Shown here: positions 43,134 through 50,603 of the stretch, in pieces | Layout of the letters: each line of letters begins with the position of its first letter | How positions within the stretch are numbered: position 1 is the first letter of the stretch | NCBI GenBank assembly: GCA_016793165.1 | Contig: JAEULA010000093.1 | Span: forward strand, 1-64,000 | DNA: 64,000 nucleotides | Reading direction: 5' to 3' | Source of the DNA: Alphaproteobacteria bacterium | Lineage (GTDB): Bacteria; Pseudomonadota; Alphaproteobacteria; CACIAM-22H2 | Position numbers and translations under genes: made by a program | The notes under the pieces: model-generated | The model's database searches: none | Told to the model about the DNA's origin: nothing | The model's input: the letters and a program-made list of their open reading frames with translations, nothing else

Positions 43134-44086
43134 ATCAACCGGCCCTGGCGCAGGACGCGCTTGAAGGCGCGCACGGGGCGCAGGCACGCCGCACCGGCGA
43201 GGCAGGCATAGGCGGACACGGTGCGGCCGTCGATCAACAGCGAGGTCGAGCGCCGATGCAGGCGCTCGGCCGCGAAGTCGGTGCGGATCTCGAGCCGCGC
43301 GCGCAGCGGCAGCTCGCGCAGCAGCTGCAGGAAGCGATCGTAGTCGATCTCCTCGACGCCGAAGCGCCGCCGGAAGAAGTTCTCGTGGATGAACTCGACC
43401 TTGTGGAAGGCGTCGAACAGCCGGGTCGCGCTGATCTGCCCGGAGTGGACGCGGTAGCGCGTCAGGCACTCGGGCTGCACGATCATGGGATGGCCGGCTT
43501 CGTAGAGCCGCAGGAACAGGTCGACGTCCTCGGCCGGCTCCAGCTCGCGACGGTAGCCGCCGACGGCCATCACGGGATCGCGTCGATAGATCACCGTCGG
43601 ATGCGTGTAGCGCAGGCGGCCGCCGCGCGCGAGGAAGGGCTCGATCTCCGCCACGCCGCCCGGCAGCGGCGCCACGCGCTGGCGGATCCGGCCGGCCGCG
43701 TCGATCACCGCGAAGTTCGACGCGGCGCCGCCGAGCTCCGGCCGGGCGGCGAGAAAGTGAACCTGCCGCGCCAGCCGCGCGGGTTCCATGACGTCGTCGG
43801 CGTCCAGCCGAGCCACCAGCGGCGCGCGCGCGACCTCGAGGCCGCGATTGAGCGTCTCGCCGATCCCGGAATTCGCCTTGCGCAGATAGCGCACGCGTCC
43901 GTCGCGTGCCGCGTAGCCCTGCGCGATCGCCGCCGTGCCGTCGAGCGACCCGTCGTCGACGACGACAAGCTCGAAGTCGTCGAAGCTCTGCGCCAGCACG
44001 CTGTCGATCGCTTCGCGCAGGAAGCGCTCGCCGTTGAAGACGGGCATCAGCACGGAGACGGCAGGCACGGGCGGGGTCGGGGTCAT
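43130..44086 (-). CDS. Family 2 glycosyltransferase
   Basis: 318 residues. The N-terminal GT2 domain has VSVLMPVFNGERFLREAIDS, the aspartates of ELVVVDDGSLDGT and the metal-binding D-x-D in VARLDADDVM; ELEPAEDVDLFLRLYEAG carries the catalytic-base ED motif. There are no membrane helices. It is the first gene of the minus-strand operon that continues with GH16 and pyruvyl transferase genes, and it is divergent from the flippase gene with 89 bases between. Confidence 0.92.
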   Translation of the reverse strand: MTPTPPVPAVSVLMPVFNGERFLREAIDSVLAQSFDDFELVVVDDGSLDGTAAIAQGYAARDGRVRYLRKANSGIGETLNRGLEVARAPLVARLDADDVMEPARLARQVHFLAARPELGGAASNFAVIDAAGRIRQRVAPLPGGVAEIEPFLARGGRLRYTHPTVIYRRDPVMAVGGYRRELEPAEDVDLFLRLYEAGHPMIVQPECLTRYRVHSGQISATRLFDAFHKVEFIHENFFRRRFGVEEIDYDRFLQLLRELPLRARLEIRTDFAAERLHRRSTSLLIDGRTVSAYACLAGAACLRPVRAFKRVLRQGRLM

Positions 44087-44175
44087 GCGCGCATCGTGTC
44101 GGTCGCGACGTGACCGGAGTGTGAAATCGCCGAGAGGTCACCACTGGCGCCGCGGCGCGCGGGGCATATCGCGAC

Positions 44176-45657
44176 ATGGGATCGCGCCGGGATCGACTCG
44201 AACCGGGAGCCGTCGCAGGCGCGAGCGGCGAGGAGATCGTCGTGCGGCCGCGCTGGCTGGCCTGGTCGGCGCTCGACAGTCTCGGCAGCACGCTGCTCGC
44301 GATGGCCGTGACGATCGCGATCGCGCGCGAGCTCGGGGCGATGGAGTTCGGCCGCTACGCGATGGCGCTGGGTCTCGTGCAGCTCGCGGGCGTGCTTCCC
44401 GAGGCGCTGCTGCACGACGCCGTCGTCCAACGCGAGCGGCTCGCGCCCCTCCATGTCGATACCGCGCTGTGGACCGTCACGGGGCTCGGCGTCGTCGCCG
44501 CCGCGCTCCTGATCGCCGGCGCCAGCCCCCTGGCTGCGATGGTCGGGGACGCGACGCTGGCGCCGATGATCGCCGCGCTGGCGCTCGCCCTGCCGGTGAC
44601 CGCGGCGAGCGCGATCGCCCAGGCGGTGCTGCGGCGCGCGTTGATGTTCGACCGGATCGCGACCAGCTCCCTGATCGGCCGCGTCTCCGGCGCGCTGATC
44701 GGCCTCGCCGTGCTCGGCATCACCGCCTCGCCGGCCGCGCTCGTCTGCCAGCAGCTCGGCGCGGCTGCGGTCACGTGCGTTTTGTTGCTGTTCGCCGCAC
44801 CGCGCTTCCGCCTGCGCGCGAGCCTCGCCGCGCTGCGCGAGCTGCTGCCGTTCGGCATTCAGACCATGCTCGGCAGCGCGCTGTGGATGACCACGACACG
44901 GCTGTTCACGGTCCAGCTCGGCCTCGCGCTCGGGCCCGTCGCGCTCGGCCTTTTCAACCTCGCGCTCCGCTTCGTCGACATGCTGCGCGACGCGCTGTTC
45001 GGCGCCGCCAGCCGGATCGCGCTGCCCGTGCTCGCCCGCGAGCAGGGCAATCGTGGCGCGTTCATCGCCCTCTACGCGCGCTACACCGAACTGGGGAGCC
45101 TCGCGCTGCTGCCCGTGTTCGGCGGGCTGTGCATGACCGCCGATGCGTTGGTCGGCCTGCTGTTCGGCGACGCCTGGCGGCCGGCCGTGCCGGTCATCCA
45201 GCTCCTCAGCCTGGGCGTCATGGTCAGCCTGACGCGGCTCTTCGCCGCCACCGCGATCAGCGCCTGGGGCCGGCCCGCGGTGAACCTCGCCGCCGTCGCC
45301 GCGAGCTTCGTCACGATGAACGGCGGCATGTGGCTGTTCGCCGACGCCGGCCTCGTGGCGGCCGCGCTGTGCTGGATCTCGCGCTATGTCGTCACGCTCG
45401 CCTGCACCGTCGTGGCGCTGCATCGCATGCTCGACCTGCGCTGGGCCGACCAGCTGCGCCTCGCGGTCGGCCCGCTCGTCGCGACGCTGACGATGATGGG
45501 CGGCGTGCTCGGATTCGACCTGCTGGCCCGCCCGGACCTCGGTCCGCTGCAGCGTCTCGTCACCATGATCGTGGTCGGCGTCGTGGTGTACATCGCCGCG
45601 ATCGGGCTCGTCGCGCGCGCGACGCTGCGCAAGCTGCTCGAACGTCGCCGATCCTGA
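44176..45657 (+). CDS. Wzx-like oligosaccharide flippase
   Basis: 493 residues with twelve or more hydrophobic helices in the arrangement of the polysaccharide-specific transport family of the MOP superfamily. Conserved family segments include LGSTLLAMAVTIAIARELGAMEFG at the start of the membrane region and FNLALRFVDMLRDALFGAASR. Wzx proteins move lipid-linked repeat units across the inner membrane for Wzy to polymerise. It is 24 bases upstream of the methyltransferase gene and likely cotranscribed. Confidence 0.9.
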   Translation: MGSRRDRLEPGAVAGASGEEIVVRPRWLAWSALDSLGSTLLAMAVTIAIARELGAMEFGRYAMALGLVQLAGVLPEALLHDAVVQRERLAPLHVDTALWTVTGLGVVAAALLIAGASPLAAMVGDATLAPMIAALALALPVTAASAIAQAVLRRALMFDRIATSSLIGRVSGALIGLAVLGITASPAALVCQQLGAAAVTCVLLLFAAPRFRLRASLAALRELLPFGIQTMLGSALWMTTTRLFTVQLGLALGPVALGLFNLALRFVDMLRDALFGAASRIALPVLAREQGNRGAFIALYARYTELGSLALLPVFGGLCMTADALVGLLFGDAWRPAVPVIQLLSLGVMVSLTRLFAATAISAWGRPAVNLAAVAASFVTMNGGMWLFADAGLVAAALCWISRYVVTLACTVVALHRMLDLRWADQLRLAVGPLVATLTMMGGVLGFDLLARPDLGPLQRLVTMIVVGVVVYIAAIGLVARATLRKLLERRRS

Positions 45658-45681
45658 CGCCGAATCGAAGGAGGACCCAGG

Positions 45682-46401
45682 ATGCTCGCGCTCACCCGCC
45701 GGATCGGCCGGCGCCTCGTCGCGGAGTACGACACGCTTCGCCTCGGCGCCGTCGCGCGCCAGGTGCGTCGCGAGAGCCTGACCTATCTGGCACCGGCGAA
45801 GCTCCGCTCGATCGAGGCGACCCTCGACTCGATCCGCGCGCGCGCCGTGCCCGGCGACTTCCTCGAGTTCGGCGTCGCGCTCGGCGGCTCCGCCATCGTC
45901 ATCGCCCGCCGCCTCGACGGCGCGCGCCGCTTCATCGGCTTCGACCGCTTCGCCCGCATCCCGCCGCCAGGGCCGCGCGACCCGGTGGAGGCGCATCGCC
46001 GCTACGCCGAGATCGCGAGCGGACGCTCCCGCGGGCTCGGCGGTCGGACCTACTACGGCTATCTCGACGATCTCCAGGCGCGCGTGGTCGCGACCTTCGC
46101 GCGGCACGGCCTCGAGGTCGACGGCGACCGGATCCGCCTCGTGGCCGGACTGTTCGAGGAGACGCTGCCGTCGGCGCTCGGCCGGCCGGTCGCCTTCGCA
46201 CATGTCGACTGCGACTGGTACGACCCGGTGCGCACCTGCCTCGAGGCGCTGGCGCCGGTGCTGTCGCCCGGCGGCGCCGTGGTTCTCGACGACTACAACG
46301 ACTACGCAGGCTGTCGCGCCGCCACGCACGACGTGCTCGACCGCCACGACGAACTCGCGCTGGTCGCGCGCACGCCGCACGCGATCGTCGTGCGCCGCTG
46401 A
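45682..46401 (+). CDS. TylF/MycF-like class I methyltransferase
   Basis: 239 residues. The N-terminal SAM-binding region reads PGDFLEFGVALGGSAIVIARR (with the acidic FxEFGV motif), and the later CDWYDPVRTCLEALAPVLSPGG with VVLDDYNDYAG is typical of TylF-like O-methyltransferases. A GGAGGA site precedes the start. In this setting it probably O-methylates a sugar of the repeat unit, though TylF relatives also act on secondary metabolites. It follows the flippase gene closely and is convergent with the sugar-transferase gene. Confidence 0.85.
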   Translation: MLALTRRIGRRLVAEYDTLRLGAVARQVRRESLTYLAPAKLRSIEATLDSIRARAVPGDFLEFGVALGGSAIVIARRLDGARRFIGFDRFARIPPPGPRDPVEAHRRYAEIASGRSRGLGGRTYYGYLDDLQARVVATFARHGLEVDGDRIRLVAGLFEETLPSALGRPVAFAHVDCDWYDPVRTCLEALAPVLSPGGAVVLDDYNDYAGCRAATHDVLDRHDELALVARTPHAIVVRR

Positions 46402-46421
46402 GCGCCGTGCCTGCGCCATCC

Positions 46422-47132
46422 TCAATACGCGCCGGCGCGCCGCAGCACCGCGCCGGGTGTGCGCGCCAGGATCGCCAGGTCCAGCCACAAGGACCGCCGC
46501 TCGGCGTAGCGGCGATCGAGCTGCACGCGGTCCTGATAGGAGACGTCGTTGCGTCCGCTCACCTGCCAGAGCCCCGTGAGGCCCGGCGTACAGCGCAGAT
46601 AGGCAGCCGCGTGATCGCCGTAGCGCGACAGCTCGGCGCCGACGATCGGGCGAGGGCCGACGAGGCTCATCTCGCCGCGAAGCACGTTGTAGAGCTGCGG
46701 GAGCTCGTCGAGGCTCGTGGCGCGCAGCCAGCGCCCAAGCGCGGTGACCCTCGGATCGTCGCGAAGCTTGAAGTCGCGCGCCCACTCGGCGCGCGCCGCT
46801 TCGTCGCGCGCCAGCAGCTCCGCGAGGCGGCGGTCCGCGTCCGGGACCATGGTGCGGAACTTCCAGCAGCGGAAGCCGCGGCCGCCGCGGCCGATGCGCG
46901 GATGCCCGTAGAAGAGCGGCCCGCCTTCGCGCCAGAGGGCGACGACGATCGCGACTCCAAGCGGCGCGATGGCGACAAGGATCAGCAGCGCTGCGATCAC
47001 GTCGAGTACACGCTTGACGGGAATTTCCCGATGCCCTTCCGCCAGCCGACGGACGTCGAAGTTCCTGGCGCGACGGCGACCGAGGCGGCGGGGAGCGACG
47101 AGCGTCGCGATGGCGACATCGGCGTGGGACAT
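46422..47132 (-). CDS. Initiating sugar transferase (bacterial sugar transferase/PHPT family)
   Basis: 236 residues from the ATG at 47132, which has AGGAGG seven bases upstream. It is the short form of the family: one N-terminal hydrophobic helix (RVLDVIAALLILVAIAPLGVAI) and the C-terminal catalytic domain with KFRTMVPDAD, LRATSLDELPQLYNVLRGEM, SLVGPRP and PGLTGLWQVSGRN. It transfers the first sugar phosphate to undecaprenyl phosphate at the inner membrane, starting repeat-unit synthesis. It is divergent from the outer-membrane protein gene across a 382-bp control region. Confidence 0.94.
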   Translation of the reverse strand: MSHADVAIATLVAPRRLGRRRARNFDVRRLAEGHREIPVKRVLDVIAALLILVAIAPLGVAIVVALWREGGPLFYGHPRIGRGGRGFRCWKFRTMVPDADRRLAELLARDEAARAEWARDFKLRDDPRVTALGRWLRATSLDELPQLYNVLRGEMSLVGPRPIVGAELSRYGDHAAAYLRCTPGLTGLWQVSGRNDVSYQDRVQLDRRYAERRSLWLDLAILARTPGAVLRRAGAY

Positions 47133-47514
47133 GGGTTGCCCTCCTGGCGTGATCGAACCAGTGAGGAGGCGCGCGTCCGCTCGCGCCCCCGAATGCCTCG
47201 CACGCGAAGATAGAAACGCTGCCTCGGTGCGGGCGGGACTTTTCTGTGAGTGATTTCCGCGTGTTATATGCGTGTGACCGTGGAACCAAAGCGATTGTCG
47301 GTGCCGGATTTTCGAGCAACGCATCGCGAGGCGAGGTCCGCGTTGCGGAAACCGGGGATGGTCCGCCGCCGTGCGTATCGCTACCTCGCACCGCCCGGGT
47401 CATGGGCGACACCGGCCCCGACGAGGGCCGGACGGGGCTCAGAAAATTCACACCCGGAGCCCCTCACCCGGGCGTCTGATCCGCATCCGATGATTGAGAA
47501 ACGGGAGCGCCCGG
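47133..47514. other. Divergent intergenic control region of the exopolysaccharide locus
   Basis: 382 bases without a convincing gene between the initiating sugar transferase (minus) and the outer-membrane protein (plus). About 47228-47300 is unusually AT-rich for this window (TTTTCTGTGAGTGATTTCC, GTGTTATATGCGTGTGACC) and is the likely promoter zone for both genes. CCGGCCC (47412-47418) and GGGCCGG (47425-47431) form a perfect 7-bp hairpin with a 6-base loop, in the leader of the plus-strand operon. Two short open frames here (from 47246 and 47250) are not supported by a ribosome-binding site or composition. Confidence 0.6.
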
Positions 47515-48816
47515 ATGCCGTCGCGCGCGACGGACCGTTCGTCGCGGCGGGATAGGCGCTTGCGCCGTGCGTCGTGGTGTCGGATTCGCAACGCGGCGGC
47601 CGGCGCGATGCTGCTTGTCTCGGCGTTCGCCGCGGCCGGATCCGTCGAGCCGACGATCGAGCAGCGCTTCGACGCCCAATGGCGCGCCGCCGGGATCGGC
47701 AGCTTCGGCCTCGTGCTGCGCCCCTTCGTCACCCAGGAGATCGGCTTCGACGACAACGTCTTCTCCACGCGGCGCGGGGTGCGCAAGGACGGCGTCTCGA
47801 TTTCCACCGCCGGCGCGACGCTGGCGCCGCGCCTCGATCGCCACGCGCTCTCGGTGGGCGGCAGCGCCTCGCTGATCCGGCTGCTGGAGAACACGGGCGA
47901 GAATACGTGGGCCGGCCAGGCGTTCGTCGCCGGGAGGCTCGACCTGCGCGACGACCTCCAGCTCGGGATCGATGCCGTCTCCGCACGCGTCGTCGAGGAG
48001 CGCGGCAATCCCGAGAGCCTCGCCGGGGCGGGAGGTCCGATCGTCGCGCTGCGCCATCGCGCGGAGCCTTGGCTGCGCGCAGAAACCGGTCGCTTCGTCC
48101 ATCGCGCGGCGATCGAGCTGCAGCACGTCACGTATTTTGATGTGCCCGCGGCGAGCGGCGGCAGGGCCTTCAATCTCGCCGGGCGCGAGTACGAGCAGGC
48201 CGGCGCCGCCTACCGCCTCGCCTATCGCTATGTCGACGAGGACAAGATCTACATGCGCCTCGCCGCCTTCGAGCGTCGCGCGCTCAATCGCGCCGGCGCC
48301 GCGACACGCAACCTCGCGGGCGGCAGCGCCGCGTTGGGCATCTCCGGACAGATCACGCCGGTCGTCTCGGGGGTCGCCGCTTTCGGCGTGCAGCGGATCG
48401 CCTTCGACGATCCGCGCATCGGCGACGCCGACGTCGCGACCACCGAACTGCGGCTGTCCTACGAGCCGCGGCGCTGGCTGCGCTTCGATGCGCGATACCT
48501 GCGCGACTTCGCCGAGAGCATCGTCGCGACCGCCGACGATTCCAGCGCCGGCTACGTGCGCAGCGTCGTCGCGCTGCGCGCCACCGCGGAGGTCCGCAGC
48601 GACCTCATCGCCAGCGCCGAAGTCCTGCGCGTCGAGCGCCGCTACCTCGACATCGCCCGCAACGAGAAGCTCGACGGCGTCGATCTCGGCCTGCGCTACG
48701 CGCTCGCGAGCGGGCTCTTCCTGGGCGGCAGCTACGCCTTCCGCCGAGAGAGCCGCGACGGCCAGCGCCAGTTCACGCGCAACGTGCTGTTCACGCGCCT
48801 GACCCGCGCCTTCTAG
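47515..48816 (+). CDS. Outer-membrane beta-barrel protein of the exopolysaccharide locus
   Basis: 433 residues from the ATG at 47515, which has GGGAG seven bases upstream; an in-frame TTG at 47494 is less likely. A signal peptide with a long basic N-region ends near AFAAAGS. The rest alternates hydrophobic and polar residues in about fourteen to eighteen predicted strands, beginning LVLRPFVTQEIGFDDNVFST and ending with a C-terminal phenylalanine (LTRAF), as required for barrel assembly. It matches the beta-barrel 2-type proteins often found with exopolysaccharide genes. A role as the outer-membrane export channel with the short Wza-like protein is plausible. Confidence 0.82.
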   Translation: MPSRATDRSSRRDRRLRRASWCRIRNAAAGAMLLVSAFAAAGSVEPTIEQRFDAQWRAAGIGSFGLVLRPFVTQEIGFDDNVFSTRRGVRKDGVSISTAGATLAPRLDRHALSVGGSASLIRLLENTGENTWAGQAFVAGRLDLRDDLQLGIDAVSARVVEERGNPESLAGAGGPIVALRHRAEPWLRAETGRFVHRAAIELQHVTYFDVPAASGGRAFNLAGREYEQAGAAYRLAYRYVDEDKIYMRLAAFERRALNRAGAATRNLAGGSAALGISGQITPVVSGVAAFGVQRIAFDDPRIGDADVATTELRLSYEPRRWLRFDARYLRDFAESIVATADDSSAGYVRSVVALRATAEVRSDLIASAEVLRVERRYLDIARNEKLDGVDLGLRYALASGLFLGGSYAFRRESRDGQRQFTRNVLFTRLTRAF

Positions 48817-48838
48817 CGCGCCCGAAAGGAAGACCGCC

Positions 48839-49393
48839 ATGCTCCTCCCGCGCCGCCGCGTCGTCCTCCTGCCCGCCCTCCTGGCGACAGCCGCCTGCGC
48901 ACCGGCGGCGCTGCCGCTCGAGGACACGCCGCCCGGCCCGTACCTCCTCGGCGGCGGCGACATCGTCCAGCTCTCGGTCGCAGGCGACCCGACGCTCGCC
49001 GGGCTCTATCGCGTCGACGACACCGGCCGCATCTCGGTGCCGCTGATCGGCGCCGTGGAGATCGGCGGGCGGACGCTGCGCGACGCGGAGGAGGCCATCA
49101 ATCGCCGCTTCCGCAGCGAGGGCGTGCTCGTCGAGCCGCGCGTCAACCTCAACATCCAGCAATACCGCTCGATCTACGTCATGGGCGAGGTCGTGCGCGG
49201 CGGCGGCTATCCCTTCGAGCCGGGCATGACCGCGATCCAGGCGGTCGCCCTCGCCGGCGGTTTCACGCCGAGGGCCTCGCGCGCATCCCTCCTGCTGCTT
49301 CGCGGCAGCCTGGGCGAGGCGCCGCGCCGCGCATTGCCCGGCACGCACCTCCAGGCGGGCGACGTGATCACGGCGACCGAGCGCTGGTTCTAG
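48839..49393 (+). CDS. Wza-like polysaccharide export lipoprotein (short form)
   Basis: 184 residues. A lipoprotein signal ends in the lipobox LATAAC (Cys at about residue 20). The polysaccharide export domain follows (YLLGGGDIVQLSVAGDPTLAG, VDDTGRISVPLIGAVEIGG), then one SLBB-type domain (YVMGEVVRGGGYPFEPGMTAIQAVALAGGFT). Classical Wza is about twice as long, with more SLBB domains and a C-terminal membrane helix; here these are absent. The adjacent barrel protein may supply the outer-membrane pore. Its stop overlaps by four bases the stop region of the convergent GT4 gene. Confidence 0.9.
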   Translation: MLLPRRRVVLLPALLATAACAPAALPLEDTPPGPYLLGGGDIVQLSVAGDPTLAGLYRVDDTGRISVPLIGAVEIGGRTLRDAEEAINRRFRSEGVLVEPRVNLNIQQYRSIYVMGEVVRGGGYPFEPGMTAIQAVALAGGFTPRASRASLLLLRGSLGEAPRRALPGTHLQAGDVITATERWF

Positions 49394-50565
49394 GCCGCGC
49401 GATGGCGACTCCCCCGCATCGAGATCAGCTCCGCATACAGCCCGGCCGTCGTCGCCCCGATCTCGGCCCAGCTCGGGATCGCCTCGGCACGTCGCCGCGC
49501 GGCCAGGCCGAGCCGGGCGCGCAGCTCGGGATCGGCGGCGAGCCGCTCCATCGCCGCGGCGAGTCCGGCGACGTCGTCGGGCGCGACCAGGAGCGCGTCG
49601 CGCTCGGGCGCGAGCAGCTCGGCGAAGCTGCCGATACGGCTCGCCACGATCGGGCATCCCTGCGCCAGCGCGATCGCGAGCACGCCGCTCGCGTCGATCT
49701 CGCGATAGGGCATTGCCGCGACCGTGCCCGGCGCGAACAGGGCGGGGACATCGGCGTCGTCGACGAATCCGGGAGCGATCTCGACCTGCGATTCCAGCCC
49801 GGCCGCGGCCACGCGCGCGCGCAGCGGGGCGAGGTCGAGATAGGGCTTGCCGACGATGCGCAGCCGCGCGCGTCGGCGCAGCGCGGGCGCCATCGCGATG
49901 AAAGCCTCGATGAGCGTGTCGGCCCCCTTGTACGGCTTGATCTTCCCGAACAGCAGGAAGGTCGTGGTGCCGTCCGCGGGCTGCGGAACCGGCGCCCCCG
50001 GCCGGCCCGCCGCGTCGCCCAGCAGACCGTGCGCGACGATCGCGATGCGCGTCGGGGCAATGCCCTTCGCGCGCAGCCGGTCACGTCCCTGCCGCGTGTG
50101 GACGATGAGGAGATCGACGTCGTCGAGAACCGCGTCGGTCCCCCATCGCTGCAACCGCGAGCTCGGCGCCGCGTTGAACGGGTTGGAATCATGGACGGTC
50201 AGGACGAGCGGCGCGACACGCCGCAGCCCGGCGAGAAAGCGTCGATCGACGACGGGCAAGGGCAACCACTGGAAATGGATCACGTCGGGACGCCGGCGCT
50301 CCAGCTCGCGCCGAAGCGTCCGCATCCCGAACCCGTGGGCGATGCCCTTCGCCACAAGCGCCGCCGATCGCGGCATGTCGCGCCACGGCGCGCGCGACAG
50401 CGCCCGGTAGAACAGCGGCTCGACCGCACCGTCCGGCGCGACCTCCTCCGCCTGCAGGGGGCGGCCGATCAGCTCGCTCGCCACGCCCGCGGCCCGCAGG
50501 CCGTCGGCCAGGGCGAGGTCGTAGGGCAGCGTGAACAGAGAGGGATCGATCAGCGCGACGCGCAT
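49390..50565 (-). CDS. Family 4 (GT-B) glycosyltransferase
   Basis: 391 residues from the ATG at 50565. The N-terminal half starts MRVALIDPSLFTLPYDLALA. The C-terminal nucleotide-sugar domain has TTFLLFGKIKPYKGADTLIEAF, RLRIVGKPY, and the E-x7-E-like region PYREIDASGVLAIALAQGCPIVAS, then LLVAPDDVAGLAAAMERL, all standard for GT4. It should add a sugar to the growing repeat unit in the cytoplasm. It sits on the minus strand between the wza-like and wzc-like genes and is divergent from the latter, with 38 bases between starts. Confidence 0.9.
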   Translation of the reverse strand: MRVALIDPSLFTLPYDLALADGLRAAGVASELIGRPLQAEEVAPDGAVEPLFYRALSRAPWRDMPRSAALVAKGIAHGFGMRTLRRELERRRPDVIHFQWLPLPVVDRRFLAGLRRVAPLVLTVHDSNPFNAAPSSRLQRWGTDAVLDDVDLLIVHTRQGRDRLRAKGIAPTRIAIVAHGLLGDAAGRPGAPVPQPADGTTTFLLFGKIKPYKGADTLIEAFIAMAPALRRRARLRIVGKPYLDLAPLRARVAAAGLESQVEIAPGFVDDADVPALFAPGTVAAMPYREIDASGVLAIALAQGCPIVASRIGSFAELLAPERDALLVAPDDVAGLAAAMERLAADPELRARLGLAARRRAEAIPSWAEIGATTAGLYAELISMRGSRHRAA

Positions 50566-50603
50566 CGCCCTTTTCCTTCCGGTTGCGAACGAGGAGACCC
50601 GCG

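Noticed and set aside
41139..44291. Apparent 1050-residue GH16 protein
   Set aside because: Upstream of 43133 the frame is shadow of the GT2 gene. The GTG at 43133 with a 4-bp overlap and Tat signal is the start.
47246..47555. Short plus-strand open frames in the exopolysaccharide control region
   Set aside because: No ribosome-binding site, and their ends overlap the start of the outer-membrane protein gene in other frames.
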